Of a DNA stretch of 53,295 bases, positions 1 to 7,645 are shown piece after piece. Numbering within the stretch: position 1 is the stretch's first letter; each line of letters begins with the position of its first letter. A model generated the notes under the pieces. That model saw only the letters and a program-made list of their open reading frames with translations, was not told the origin of the DNA and did not search any database. The DNA lies in the NCBI GenBank assembly GCA_028287065.1, contig JAQBQJ010000180.1, forward strand, positions 1 through 53,295, given 5' to 3'. The position numbers and the translations under genes were made by a program. The DNA comes from Labilithrix sp. (GTDB lineage: Bacteria; Myxococcota_A; Polyangia; Polyangiales; Polyangiaceae).

Positions 1-70
1 TGGACGGCGGATTCGTCGAGCAGCACACGAGGAGCGCGGGCGCTGCCATCGCGAGAAAGCGAGTAAGCAT
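1..70 (-). CDS. Lipoprotein, N-terminal fragment (runs off the window)
   Basis: Only the first 23 codons are inside the window. They read MLTRFLAMAAPALLVCCSTN then PPS: a short basic start, a hydrophobic stretch and a Cys pair followed by Ser/Thr/Pro, which is the layout of a lipoprotein signal peptide. The lipobox (LLVC or LVCC) is not ideal. The gene is divergent from the DUF2325 gene, with about 210 bases between them. Nothing can be said of the mature protein. Confidence 0.5.
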   Translation of the reverse strand, partial: MLTRFLAMAAPALLVCCSTNPPS

Positions 71-281
71 TCGCGCGCTTTTCCACGCTTCAGGCTCCGG
101 CGCCATGGCGAAGTCAGGAATTGCGACCAGAGCTGCACGCATCCTTCGGACACTTTGTCGGGGTTCCGACATACGGGCTCGGCTCATTTTGCCAAGATTG
201 CAGGAATACCCGCGGAACCCGGCATTTCCCGGCGGATCCGCACGCCGAGGCGTTGGCCCTCGTCTTGCTGAAGACCCATGC

Positions 282-587
282 ATGTCGAGCGAATCACACG
301 CAAAGGGCTCCGTCATCGTGGTCGGTGGCAGCGGCGGCATGTCCGAGCGATACCGCGCCATCGTCGAGGAGCGCGGCCTCGAGCTGCGCCATTTCGAGAA
401 CCGCGTACCGAACGGTACGCGCCGGATCGCCGGGAAGGTCGCCGCCGTCATCATCATGGTCGGCATGGTCTCGCACGCGCTGCGCGATCAGGTGAAGGGC
501 ATGGTCACGGACGACGCGCCGGTCGTCTACCTGCGCTCGGCGTCGGTGTCGTCGTTGCGGTCCGCGGTGGCTTCGCTCGAGGTGTGA
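282..587 (+). CDS. DUF2325 domain protein (about 101 aa)
   Basis: A small soluble protein that is essentially one DUF2325 domain. It opens with a beta strand and Gly loop (VIVVGGSGG), then YRAIVEERG, a central strand VAAVIIMVGMVSHALRDQVKG with the family's characteristic SH and V(K/R) positions, and a closing strand VVYLRSASVSSLR. DUF2325 proteins are small and of unknown function. The Cys that often follows the VK position is absent. The ATG at 282 is chosen because the 59 upstream in-frame codons are arginine-rich and unlike the domain. It is convergent with the endonuclease V-like gene. A second, diverged DUF2325 gene lies at 51014-51358. Confidence 0.8.
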   Translation: MSSESHAKGSVIVVGGSGGMSERYRAIVEERGLELRHFENRVPNGTRRIAGKVAAVIIMVGMVSHALRDQVKGMVTDDAPVVYLRSASVSSLRSAVASLEV

Positions 588-623
588 CCGAGGAGTCTCC
601 GGCGGAAGGAGCCGCGCGGGCCG

Positions 624-1127
624 TCACGCGTCGCCGCGCGCCAGCCGATCGACGCGCTTGAGCAGCACCGGGATCCGATGCGCGCCCGCCATGCGCGACA
701 CCTCCGCTGCCATCGCCGCCGCGTCGATGCCGGCAGCCGTCACGAACAGCGGCTGCTTGCTCGTCCCTCGCAAGACCGGGATCGCGAGCGTGTTGTCGCG
801 AAACGATCGCTTCGCCACACCGACCACCGGGATCTTTCGCTCGAGATGCTCGTAGAGATGCGCCCCGAGCCCCGGTTTTCCGACGCCGAGCCACGTGTAG
901 CCGTCGACCACGATCAGCGACGGCGCGACGTCGACCGCATCGCGCAGGGTCGTGAGCAGATACCCGAGCTCGCGACGAAAGAACTGCCCCGACGCGTACG
1001 GCGCAGGCGCCGGCGGATAGGTCGCCGTCCCTTCACGTGCAGCACGCTCATCACCCCAGTCGTCGAAGCCGACGAACGCGACACGCGTGAGTCTCGCGCC
1101 ATAATCGACGTCGAGCGCGACGATCAC
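624..1127 (-). CDS. Endonuclease V-like protein (167 aa), catalytic histidines altered
   Basis: Endonuclease V cuts DNA one base 3' of deaminated bases such as hypoxanthine, within an RNase H-like fold. Recognisable blocks are the first strand IVALDVDYG with metal-binding Asp (D6/D8), TYPPAPAPYASGQFFRREL carrying a wedge-like Tyr (Y44) and the metal Glu (E53), LIVVDGYTWLG with the metal Asp (D75), GLGAHL, and PVVGVAKRSF with the conserved Lys (K106). The His after the DGxG loop and the His of the usual SPGH block are not there: the sequence reads DGYTWLGVGKPG and FVTAAGID. Length is near the short end of the family. The GTG start at 1127 overlaps the stop of the expansin gene by 4 bases, so the two are translationally coupled. 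It may be a divergent repair enzyme or a family member with another nucleic-acid role. Confidence 0.75.
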   Translation of the reverse strand: MIVALDVDYGARLTRVAFVGFDDWGDERAAREGTATYPPAPAPYASGQFFRRELGYLLTTLRDAVDVAPSLIVVDGYTWLGVGKPGLGAHLYEHLERKIPVVGVAKRSFRDNTLAIPVLRGTSKQPLFVTAAGIDAAAMAAEVSRMAGAHRIPVLLKRVDRLARGDA

Positions 1128-1900
1128 TTCAGGTTCGCGCGCCCCGCGAGGATCACGCCGGCCAGCCCCGATGTCGGAAACTCGAACGTGTCGACGACCT
1201 CCTGCCCGTCGATGCCCGTCACCTTGATCGAGAACGCGCCCTTGCCGAAGCCGCCGCCGTCCGTGAGCGCGCCGTCGTCGCCGCGCACCAGCGCGAAGTA
1301 CTCCGCGTGGTTCTTGCTCTTCACCTCGACCTTCGCGATCGGCACGCGCGGCTCGCGCACCCACAGGCTCGTGTAGTCCTCGTTCGAGCCGGTCTGGAAT
1401 TGATAGAGCAGCGCTCCGCGCTCGGGGCACTTCGCGAGCTGCCAGGTCATCGGGCGCGCGGCGTCGACCTCGCCGCCGAGCACGTCGAACGCCGTGGGGC
1501 TCACGTCGATGCTGTTCTTCGTCGTGTCACCGTACGTGACGACGCGCAGGATGGCCTCGCGCCCCTTCGGCGTCTTCACGTAGATGCACGCGTCGCACGC
1601 CTCTGCGACGTCGGGGATGCCGCTCCAGAGCCCGGCGAGCAGCGGTCCTTCGCCCTCCGCGTCCTGCACCACCGACGGATATCCCTCCGCCGGCGCGCAT
1701 GCGTTGTGGCCTCCGCTCTCGGCCCAGTCGACGGGGCCGAGATGGAACTCGCCGCCTTCGTACTTCGGACCGTACGTGACGATCGGGCCCTCGACGCCGT
1801 TGCCGTGCGGAGACGCGTCGGCATCCGCGCTCGACGACGAGCAGGCCACCGCCGTGACCGACGCCAGAACGGCGCCGACGATCAGTCCTTGAACCTGCAT
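1124..1900 (-). CDS. Expansin-like lipoprotein (DPBB + CBM63-like, 258 aa)
   Basis: Expansins loosen cellulose or peptidoglycan networks without hydrolysis. A lipoprotein signal comes first (MQVQGLIVGAVLASVTAVAC, then SSSSADADAS). The double-psi barrel part starts near FHLGPVDWAESGGHNACAP and contains CDACIYVKTPKG and NSIDVSPTAFDVLGG, the latter matching the LDLSPNAF block with the key Asp of Bacillus EXLX1. The C-terminal part (GSNEDYTSLWVREPRVPIAKVEV ... FSIKVTGIDGQEVVDTF) matches the expansin CBM63 domain, although the paired Trp of the cellulose-binding platform is replaced by Asp-Tyr. The start at 1900 overlaps the preceding Cys-rich lipoprotein gene by 19 bases, so it is an operon member. 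Membrane anchoring is unusual for an expansin. Confidence 0.78.
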   Translation of the reverse strand: MQVQGLIVGAVLASVTAVACSSSSADADASPHGNGVEGPIVTYGPKYEGGEFHLGPVDWAESGGHNACAPAEGYPSVVQDAEGEGPLLAGLWSGIPDVAEACDACIYVKTPKGREAILRVVTYGDTTKNSIDVSPTAFDVLGGEVDAARPMTWQLAKCPERGALLYQFQTGSNEDYTSLWVREPRVPIAKVEVKSKNHAEYFALVRGDDGALTDGGGFGKGAFSIKVTGIDGQEVVDTFEFPTSGLAGVILAGRANLK

Positions 1901-2151
1901 CCCTTGATGTTCGTGCCGTCGACGCCCTTGCAGCCGTAGTCCTTCGGACAGTCCTTGTCGTCGATGCAGATCGGGATGCACACGATCGCGCCGCCCTTGT
2001 CCGACCCCTTGCCGCACACCGTGCCGCTCACGCAGGTGCCGTTCGTCCCGCCCGCGACGTCGCACGACTCGAACGCATCCGACTCGCTGCTGCACGCAGC
2101 GGCCACGGCCGTCAGGACGGCCAACGTGAGCGCCATCGAGGAGAACTTCAT
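1882..2151 (-). CDS. Small Cys-rich lipoprotein (89 aa)
   Basis: The signal peptide MKFSSMALTLAVLTAVAAAC ends in a good lipobox. The mature part is about 70 residues with many Cys (CDVAGGTNGTCVSGTVCG, CIPICIDDKDCPKDYGC, GCRFKD), the spaced-Cys pattern seen in small disulfide-rich modules of myxobacterial surface proteins. It is the first gene of an operon with the expansin-like and endonuclease V-like genes. A TACTCT hexamer sits exactly 7 nt before the ATG, suggesting a leaderless mRNA. Function unknown; a surface-exposed disulfide-stabilised domain is likely. Confidence 0.75.
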   Translation of the reverse strand: MKFSSMALTLAVLTAVAAACSSESDAFESCDVAGGTNGTCVSGTVCGKGSDKGGAIVCIPICIDDKDCPKDYGCKGVDGTNIKGCRFKD

Positions 2152-2158
2152 CCGGAAC

Positions 2159-2164
2159 AGAGTA
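2159..2164 (-). promoter_or_regulatory. -10-like hexamer TACTCT
   Basis: Lies exactly 7 nt before the ATG at 2151 of the Cys-rich lipoprotein, with no Shine-Dalgarno. Consistent with transcription starting at the start codon. Confidence 0.6.
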
Positions 2165-2191
2165 CATCGCGATCGCTGCGGCCGACACGGC

Positions 2192-2197
2192 TACAAT
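2192..2197 (+). promoter_or_regulatory. -10-like hexamer TACAAT
   Basis: Exactly 7 nt before the ATG at 2205. It is divergent from the TACTCT element 30 bases away, so two leaderless promoters share this 53-base intergenic region. Confidence 0.62.
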
Positions 2198-2204
2198 CCG
2201 GACG

Positions 2205-3107
2205 ATGCGCCCGCGCCTCGCTCCCGTCTCGCTCGCGTTGATCGCGGCGGCCTGTGCGCGGCACGTCCCGCCCGAGCGCGCCGGCGAGCCGCACGATGCG
2301 GCCGCGCCCTCGTTGGTTGCGGCGGACAACGATCCCGTTGCGGCCGGCAACGATGCTGGCGACGACGCTGCGGCGAACGGCCTCGCCGGGTTCCCCGAGC
2401 TCCTCGAGCTGAAGGACGGCGACGACCGCCTCGGCTTCGTCTCCGTTCCGCTCGGCTCGCACGACTCCCGCCCCATCATGATCGCGCTCCACGGCGGCAG
2501 CGATCGACCCGAGCACGCCTGCGCTGCCTGGCGCCGCGCCACCGAGGCCTACCCGTTCGTCGTGTGCCCGCGCGGGTTCGGCGGAAACGACAAGCGGCTC
2601 GGATGGCGCAAGACGCCCGACACCGCGCAGCGCGTCGCGCGCGCCGTCGCCGCCACGAAAAAGATCTTCGCCGAGCGCGTGAAGACCACCTCGACCGTCG
2701 TGCTCGCCGGCTTCTCGATGGGCGGCACCCAGGTCGCGCTCCTCGCGCGCGACGATCCGAAGACGTACAAGCGCATCGTGGTCGGCGATTCGGCGCACGA
2801 TCCTCGGCCCGCGCTCACGTTCTCGCGCGGGTGGAGCAAGGGCGGCGGCGAGCGCGCGATCTTCCTCTGCACGACCAGCGGCTGCGAGCCCTCGTTCCGC
2901 AAGGCCGCGAACAACACCGCGAACGAGAGGACGCCCGCGCGCCTGAACATCGCCGCCACGCAGGTGCACGGCCTGTCCGAGCCCGTCGCGCAATCGATGC
3001 GACGCGACTGGCCATGGCTCGTCGAAGGCGCCGAAGGTTGGGAGAGCTACGTCGCGCCGGGCGACGCGTCGCTCCCTGGAAAGACCGAGACGTTCGAGCC
3101 GAAGTGA
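2205..3107 (+). CDS. Esterase-like alpha/beta hydrolase lipoprotein (300 aa)
   Basis: Signal peptide MRPRLAPVSLALIAAAC, then an Asp/Ala-rich linker to about residue 70. The hydrolase core follows: PIMIALHGGSDRPEHACAAWR supplies the oxyanion HGG motif, FVVCPRGFGGND is typical of the PHB depolymerase/feruloyl esterase-like group, and VVLAGFSMGGTQVALLA is the nucleophile elbow with its Ser. The Asp and His of the triad are not certain; VHGLSEP near the C-terminus is a possible His. Probably an outer- or inner-membrane-anchored serine esterase of unknown substrate. The leaderless-type signal upstream supports the ATG at 2205. It ends 7 bases from the convergent YjbR gene. Confidence 0.72.
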   Translation: MRPRLAPVSLALIAAACARHVPPERAGEPHDAAAPSLVAADNDPVAAGNDAGDDAAANGLAGFPELLELKDGDDRLGFVSVPLGSHDSRPIMIALHGGSDRPEHACAAWRRATEAYPFVVCPRGFGGNDKRLGWRKTPDTAQRVARAVAATKKIFAERVKTTSTVVLAGFSMGGTQVALLARDDPKTYKRIVVGDSAHDPRPALTFSRGWSKGGGERAIFLCTTSGCEPSFRKAANNTANERTPARLNIAATQVHGLSEPVAQSMRRDWPWLVEGAEGWESYVAPGDASLPGKTETFEPK

Positions 3108-3114
3108 CGTCGCG

Positions 3115-3576
3115 TCAGCGCTTCTTCGTGACGGCTTTCTTCTTCGCCGGCGCCTTCTTCGGCGCGGCCGTCTTCTTCGGCTTCGCAGGGGTACCGCTCA
3201 GCGGCGGCAGGCTCGCCACGAGCTTCTTCGGCGCCTGCGCGCGATAGCTCTCGTCGATCCACTCCTTCAACAGACCGACCGGGACATCGCCGTCCGGGAA
3301 CGACGCCGACACCCAGCCGCTCTTGCCGAGGCCGTACCCGGTCGGCGTCGTGTTCGGGAGCATCAGCGCATCGGCCGCAGACTCGGGGAGCTTGCACGAG
3401 ATCTTGAACGGCTCTCCCTCGATGCTCAGGTACGCGAACGTCTTGTCCTTCACCGCCAGGTCCATGTGCCCCGGCCACGGGCTCTTCGTATGCGCGCCCG
3501 GATACTGGAGACCGAACGTCCGCAGCTCGAGGAGCGCAGCATCCGTCGGCGACTGTCGCTTCTTCGTCGATCCCAT
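3115..3576 (-). CDS. MmcQ/YjbR family protein with Lys/Ala-rich tail (153 aa)
   Basis: YjbR-type fold (CyaY-like, often called DNA-binding): LELRTFGLQYPGAHTKSPWPGHMDLAVKDKTFAYLSIEG, EPFKISCKLP, then GYGLGKSGWVSASF and VPVGLLKEWIDESYRAQAPKKL. The last 30 residues are an added basic tail of KPKKTAAPKKAPAKKKAV type, like histone H1-like tails, which would favour binding to DNA or RNA. The ATG at 3576 is chosen because a perfect TATGAT hexamer lies exactly 7 nt before it. An in-frame ATG 12 bases upstream (3588) would also be open. Function in the cell is not established for the family. Confidence 0.82.
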   Translation of the reverse strand: MGSTKKRQSPTDAALLELRTFGLQYPGAHTKSPWPGHMDLAVKDKTFAYLSIEGEPFKISCKLPESAADALMLPNTTPTGYGLGKSGWVSASFPDGDVPVGLLKEWIDESYRAQAPKKLVASLPPLSGTPAKPKKTAAPKKAPAKKKAVTKKR

Positions 3577-3583
3577 GCGGGCG

Positions 3584-3589
3584 ATCATA
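3584..3589 (-). promoter_or_regulatory. -10-like hexamer TATGAT
   Basis: Exactly 7 nt before the ATG at 3576; the best match to the bacterial -10 consensus among the leaderless-type elements here. It decides the start of the YjbR gene. Confidence 0.62.
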
Positions 3590-3747
3590 CTCAGATCCAA
3601 TACGTCGCGGCCTCGCTCGAGCACCAACCGTGCCGTGGCGGAATTCGTGTGGTTTGCACGCTCCTGGCGCGTCATACGCGGGCGGCACGCGAAGCTTCCC
3701 GATGGAATCTCGACGCTAGGGCGACTGGCGCATGTCGAAAGCTGAAG

Positions 3748-3753
3748 TACAGT
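3748..3753 (+). promoter_or_regulatory. -10-like hexamer TACAGT
   Basis: Exactly 7 nt before the GTG at 3761. It overlaps the alternative GTG at 3752 and so argues for 3761 as the start of the VWA lipoprotein. Confidence 0.58.
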
Positions 3754-3760
3754 GCGCGCC

Positions 3761-4846
3761 GTGAAACTCTTCTACTCGCTTACCGCGCTGTCCACGCTCG
3801 CCGTCGTCGTCGCCTGCGGTTCTTCGTCGTCGAACCGATCGAGCTACGAGGATCCGAACACGAAGCCCGTCGACGGAGGCTACGTGCCGCCGCCGATCCA
3901 GTCGCAGGACGCCGGCGTCGCGCCGAGCTGCGCGACCGCGAAGGCCGCCGCCATCAAGCCGCCCGTCGACATCATCATCGTCGTCGATCAGTCGGGCAGC
4001 ATGAGCGACGAGATCGCGAACGTGAAGAGCAACGTCAACAACCTCTCCATGTTGCTCGGCACGGCCGGCCTCGACTACCGCGTCGTGATGATCGGCACCA
4101 TCGGCACCGGCTCGTTCGATCTCTGCGTGCCTCCCCCGCTCGGCGGGCCGAGCTGCACGTCGAACGGCAACATCTATCGGACCGTCAACCGACACGTGGA
4201 ATCGACCGACGCGCTCGACATCATCCTCGAGACCATCGATCAGACGAGCGGGCCGATGCTCTGGCGCGACTTCCTCCGCCCCGACGCGCTCAAGATCTTC
4301 ATCCCCGTCACCGACGACAACTCCGATCTCGGCGCCACGCAGTTCGACGCGCAGCTCATCGGCAAGGGCCCGTTCGGCACGGATCAGAAGCGCAACTACG
4401 TCTTCTATCCGATCACCGGCGCCAACGCGTTCCCGGCCGAGACGAAGTGCGGAAGCGCCGTCAACAACGGCTCCGTGTATCTCGACCTCGCGAAGATGAC
4501 GAACGGCAAGTGGTTCCCCGTGTGCAGCGCGTCGTTCGCCAACGTGTTCTCCGAGATCGGCAAGTCCGTCGCGGCGACCGTCGCGTGCGAGCTCACGATC
4601 CCCGAGCCCGAGAACGGAGACACGCTCGATCCGGAGCGCGTCAACGTGAAGGTCACGTCGGCGGACGGCAAGACCACCACGGACGTCCTCCAGGACAAGG
4701 GCGACTGCGCCGCAGGCGCGAACGGCTGGCAGTACTCGGCCGACGGCACGAAGGTCATTCTCTGCGGCGACGCATGCGCCGACGTGAAGAACAACCCCGA
4801 CACCAAGGTCGACATCGAGTTCGGTTGTCAGACGAAGGTGAAGTGA
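3761..4846 (+). CDS. VWA-domain lipoprotein (361 aa)
   Basis: Lipoprotein signal MKLFYSLTALSTLAVVVAC with Cys19, then a Ser-rich and Pro-rich linker to about residue 65. A von Willebrand A domain follows: VDIIIVVDQSGSMSDE has the full MIDAS start (D76, S78, S80), and IFIPVTDDNSD is a later strand. The C-terminal 90 residues (CELTIPEPENGDTLDPERVNVKV ... GWQYSADGTKVILCGDAC) form the Cys-containing segment often attached to these myxobacterial VWA lipoproteins. Likely a metal-dependent adhesion or protein-interaction module on the cell surface. GTG at 3752 would add MRAV. Convergent with the DUF1513 gene, 3 bases apart. Confidence 0.85.
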   Translation: MKLFYSLTALSTLAVVVACGSSSSNRSSYEDPNTKPVDGGYVPPPIQSQDAGVAPSCATAKAAAIKPPVDIIIVVDQSGSMSDEIANVKSNVNNLSMLLGTAGLDYRVVMIGTIGTGSFDLCVPPPLGGPSCTSNGNIYRTVNRHVESTDALDIILETIDQTSGPMLWRDFLRPDALKIFIPVTDDNSDLGATQFDAQLIGKGPFGTDQKRNYVFYPITGANAFPAETKCGSAVNNGSVYLDLAKMTNGKWFPVCSASFANVFSEIGKSVAATVACELTIPEPENGDTLDPERVNVKVTSADGKTTTDVLQDKGDCAAGANGWQYSADGTKVILCGDACADVKNNPDTKVDIEFGCQTKVK

Positions 4847-4849
4847 GCT

Positions 4850-5899
4850 TCAGCTGAACGACACGCCGGCGGGCAGGCTCCACGCATAGATGTGCGAGCC
4901 GGTCAGCCGGCCGATCTCCATCGTCTCGTCCTTCACGAGCTGCTGCGTCGTCGGATCGATCAGCGAGAGCGAGCCGCCGAGGCCGTGCGACACGGCGAAA
5001 TAGCGCCCGTCGAGCGTGAGCGTGACGCCGCGCGCGGACACCATCTCGAACGAGCGAAGGAGCTTCCGCTCGGCGAGGTTCCAGAGCGTCAGCAGGCCCC
5101 CGAACGGGTGCGTGGCGGCGACGACGCCGCTCTTCTCGTGGATGCACACGCTCAGCGACTCGCCGATCATCCGCTTCGTCGTGGCGTCGGGCTCGCGCAG
5201 GCGCTCGAGACCGCCTCTTTCGCCGGCACGACGGAGGCTCATGCCGCCGAGCGACGTGGCGCCGGGCAATCCGTCGCGCGGCGCCGACACGACCGCGATG
5301 GTGCCGTCCGTGCCGACCGCGACGTGACCGGCGTTGAGCTGCTCGTCGGCGACGAGCACGCGATCGACCACGCGACGCGAAGGCAGATCGATGAACGCGA
5401 CCGACGCCGGCGCGTCGCTCCCGAGCTCGCCGCCGCCGTTCGTGACCACGAGCGTCGTGCCGTCGTCGAGGAGGAGCGCGTCGTGCGGGTTCTTGCCGTC
5501 GGTCGCGATCTCGCCGGTGACCTCGAAGGTGTCGGCATCGCGCACGCTGAGGAGGCCTTCGTGCGTGTCGGTATCGATCTCGACGGCATAGATCTGCTTC
5601 GCGTCGGGCGAGAACAGGCCGTGCCCGTAGAACGCGCGGCCGGGTCCCGCCGCGATCGGACGGACCTTGCCCTCGAGCAGCTCGATGACCGCCGCGTTGG
5701 GGCCGCGCTTCTCGAAGACCGCGGCGGTCGTGTCACGTCCGGGCATGGTCGCGAAGCCGTGCGGGAGGAACGTGACGTCGATGGTGCGGAGCTTGATGTT
5801 CTCGAGATCGAGCAGATCGAGCGAGAAGAACGGCAGCCCCGTCGACGCGCGCACGTAGCGCGAACCGCCGATGAGGATGCCGAGGCCGTTGCGGTCCAT
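4850..5899 (-). CDS. DUF1513 beta-propeller-like protein (349 aa)
   Basis: Matches the DUF1513 family, periplasmic WD40/YVTN-like propeller proteins usually found with imelysin and thiol-oxidoreductase genes for iron uptake. Blocks seen: FLPHGFATMPG, YGHGLFSPDAKQIYAVEID, GKNPHDALLLDDGTTLVVTNGGG, NAGHVAVGTDGTIAVVSAPRDG, VVAATHPFGGLLTLWNL and FAVSHGLGGSLSLID. There is no Tat or Sec signal: the sequence starts MDRNGLGILIGGSRYVRAST, which may mean cytoplasmic location. A TACGCT hexamer 6 nt before the ATG suggests its own leaderless promoter, although it is also the last gene of the serine hydrolase operon (25-base gap). None of the usual iron-uptake partners is nearby. Confidence 0.75.
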   Translation of the reverse strand: MDRNGLGILIGGSRYVRASTGLPFFSLDLLDLENIKLRTIDVTFLPHGFATMPGRDTTAAVFEKRGPNAAVIELLEGKVRPIAAGPGRAFYGHGLFSPDAKQIYAVEIDTDTHEGLLSVRDADTFEVTGEIATDGKNPHDALLLDDGTTLVVTNGGGELGSDAPASVAFIDLPSRRVVDRVLVADEQLNAGHVAVGTDGTIAVVSAPRDGLPGATSLGGMSLRRAGERGGLERLREPDATTKRMIGESLSVCIHEKSGVVAATHPFGGLLTLWNLAERKLLRSFEMVSARGVTLTLDGRYFAVSHGLGGSLSLIDPTTQQLVKDETMEIGRLTGSHIYAWSLPAGVSFS

Positions 5900-5905
5900 G
5901 AATGA

Positions 5906-5911
5906 AGCGTA
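5906..5911 (-). promoter_or_regulatory. -10-like hexamer TACGCT
   Basis: Six nt before the ATG at 5899; possible internal leaderless promoter for the DUF1513 gene. Confidence 0.4.
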
Positions 5912-5924
5912 CCCGATGCGCTTC

Positions 5925-6518
5925 TCACCACAATCGGACGATCGCGCCGAGCGAGCCGCGGAACGCCACGAGCGACGCGCGATGCGTCTCGCCCGGCGCC
6001 CCGAGCGCCACCTCGGTGCGCATCGGATCGAGCAGCGCGCCCGCGTCGGCCGAGAGCAAGAACCCGGGGAACAGCACGAAATCCACGCGTACGACCCCGA
6101 GGCCCTGCGGCCGGAACATGGTCGCCGCGTCCGAGCGCAGCATCCCCGCGCCGATGCCGCCGCATGCGCCCGCATCGAGGATGGTCGCCACGGGCAGGAG
6201 CGCGCAGATCATCCCCATCGTGTCGAACGACGCGACCGACGCAGCCGACGGATGGTCCTGCTGCGGGAGGAGCGCCGTTCCCTCCAGGCGGAAGGCAAGC
6301 GCGCCCCGTCGCACGTCGAAGCCCAGCGCGAGCTTCGGGGTCGCGCGCGGCAGCGTCCCCACGTCCGTTCCGCCGGCGAGCACGAGCGACCACCGGATGT
6401 CCTTCGACGGGAGCGGGCCGGCCTCCGCGGGACGACCGGGCTCGTCGGCATTTCCCTTCTGCGAAAAGAAGAGGCATATACCGAATAGGGCGGCAGCGAT
6501 TACCGACTTCCTCGTCAT
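5925..6518 (-). CDS. Exported protein of unknown function (197 aa)
   Basis: Starts MTRKSVIAAALFGICLFFSQKGNADE, a Sec signal peptide with likely cleavage after NADE or nearby. The mature part alternates short hydrophobic segments with Gly (WSLVLAGGTDVGTLPRATPKLALGFDVRRGALAFRLEGTALL ... GVVRVDFVLFPGFLLSADAGALL) and ends in IVRLW, a pattern suggesting a small outer-membrane beta barrel with a terminal aromatic residue. Its ATG overlaps the stop of the serine hydrolase gene (ATGA, 6515-6518), so the two are coupled. I do not recognise a named family. Confidence 0.7.
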   Translation of the reverse strand: MTRKSVIAAALFGICLFFSQKGNADEPGRPAEAGPLPSKDIRWSLVLAGGTDVGTLPRATPKLALGFDVRRGALAFRLEGTALLPQQDHPSAASVASFDTMGMICALLPVATILDAGACGGIGAGMLRSDAATMFRPQGLGVVRVDFVLFPGFLLSADAGALLDPMRTEVALGAPGETHRASLVAFRGSLGAIVRLW

Positions 6519-7645
6519 AGGCCATCCGCGATCTGCACGAACAGCGCCGGCCAATCCACATCGCCGTATTCGTCCCCGAACCGCACGAACACCATGTTCT
6601 TGTCGGGAATCACGAATACGTATTGGCCTCGATAGCCTTTTGCGAAATAGCTCCTTCCGTCGAGCGTCCAGAACCACTGGTACTTGCCGCGCTTCACTTT
6701 GCCGTCGGTCGTCTGCACGATGCCCGCGATCGGATCCACCTCGAGCGACTCGCGGATCCACTCGGGGCTCACCACCTCGCGGTCGCCCATCTTCCCCCCG
6801 TGCAGGAAGAGCATGCCGATGCGCGCATGATCGCGCGTCGTCGCGCTGAAGCCGCCGAACAGCTTCTCGATGCCGCTCTTCGGGCTGTCGAGCGACCAGG
6901 CCGACGCGTGCTCGGCGCCGATCGGCCCCCACACGCGCTCCTCGAAGTACTGCGAGACGGTCTTGCCGCCGAGGCGCCGGTTCATCGCATCCCACAACAG
7001 CTGCATGCTGATGCTGCCGTAGAGGTAATGCGTCCCCGGCTGCCACTTGATGTCGTACGCGTACATCCGCGCGCGCAGATCGGTCGTGTAATAGAACGCG
7101 CCGCCCGCGTACGAGTCCTCGACGAAGTCGATCCCCGCGGTCATGCGCAAGAGGTGCTCGAGCTTCACGTCCGCGTAGCCGGGCTTCGACGCGAGCTCCG
7201 GGACGTACGACACGAGCTTGTCGTCGAGCGAGCCGAGGACGCCGTCCTTCAGCGCGCATGCGACGAGCACCGACGCGAAGGTCTTCGTCATCGAGTACGA
7301 CGGGAGCTGCGTCGTCGCCTTGATGCGATCGAAGTAGCGCTCGTACACGATCTCGTCGTCCTTCACGACGAGGAACGCGGCGGTGTCGTTGTCGTGGAGG
7401 AGCTGGTCGAACGACGCGTACGAAGTATGGAGCGAACGCGTGATGCGGATCTTCGCCGGCGCCGCGCTCGTGCGGAGGGGCAGCGGGCTCGGCGCGCGGA
7501 CCACGCGGCTCTCGAAGTACGTCGGCGACGAGAGGCTCGGCTGCCCGAAGTACATGATGCGCGAGTAGAGGCACGAGCTGCACGAGAGCGCGGCGACGAG
7601 GGCCGCTCCCGCGAGAAGTGAACGTGCTGCACGACGCCTGGGCAT
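6515..7645 (-). CDS. Class C beta-lactamase-like serine hydrolase lipoprotein (376 aa)
   Basis: Signal peptide MPRRRAARSLLAGAALVAALSC with a second Cys at 25. The penicillin-binding fold is shown by SYSMTKTFASVLVACAL (SxxK with Ser118 and Lys121), the following LDDKLVSYVPEL, HLLRMTAGIDF, a YLYGSISMQLL segment at the Tyr-x-Asn position (Tyr then Gly-Ser), and a late KGYRGQYVFVIPDKNMVFVRFG in place of the KTG strand. The arrangement resembles the 6-aminohexanoate-dimer hydrolase/EstB group more than true beta-lactamases. First gene of a three-gene operon with an exported barrel-like protein and DUF1513. Likely hydrolyses an ester or amide at the cell surface; substrate unknown. Confidence 0.83.
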   Translation of the reverse strand: MPRRRAARSLLAGAALVAALSCSSCLYSRIMYFGQPSLSSPTYFESRVVRAPSPLPLRTSAAPAKIRITRSLHTSYASFDQLLHDNDTAAFLVVKDDEIVYERYFDRIKATTQLPSYSMTKTFASVLVACALKDGVLGSLDDKLVSYVPELASKPGYADVKLEHLLRMTAGIDFVEDSYAGGAFYYTTDLRARMYAYDIKWQPGTHYLYGSISMQLLWDAMNRRLGGKTVSQYFEERVWGPIGAEHASAWSLDSPKSGIEKLFGGFSATTRDHARIGMLFLHGGKMGDREVVSPEWIRESLEVDPIAGIVQTTDGKVKRGKYQWFWTLDGRSYFAKGYRGQYVFVIPDKNMVFVRFGDEYGDVDWPALFVQIADGL

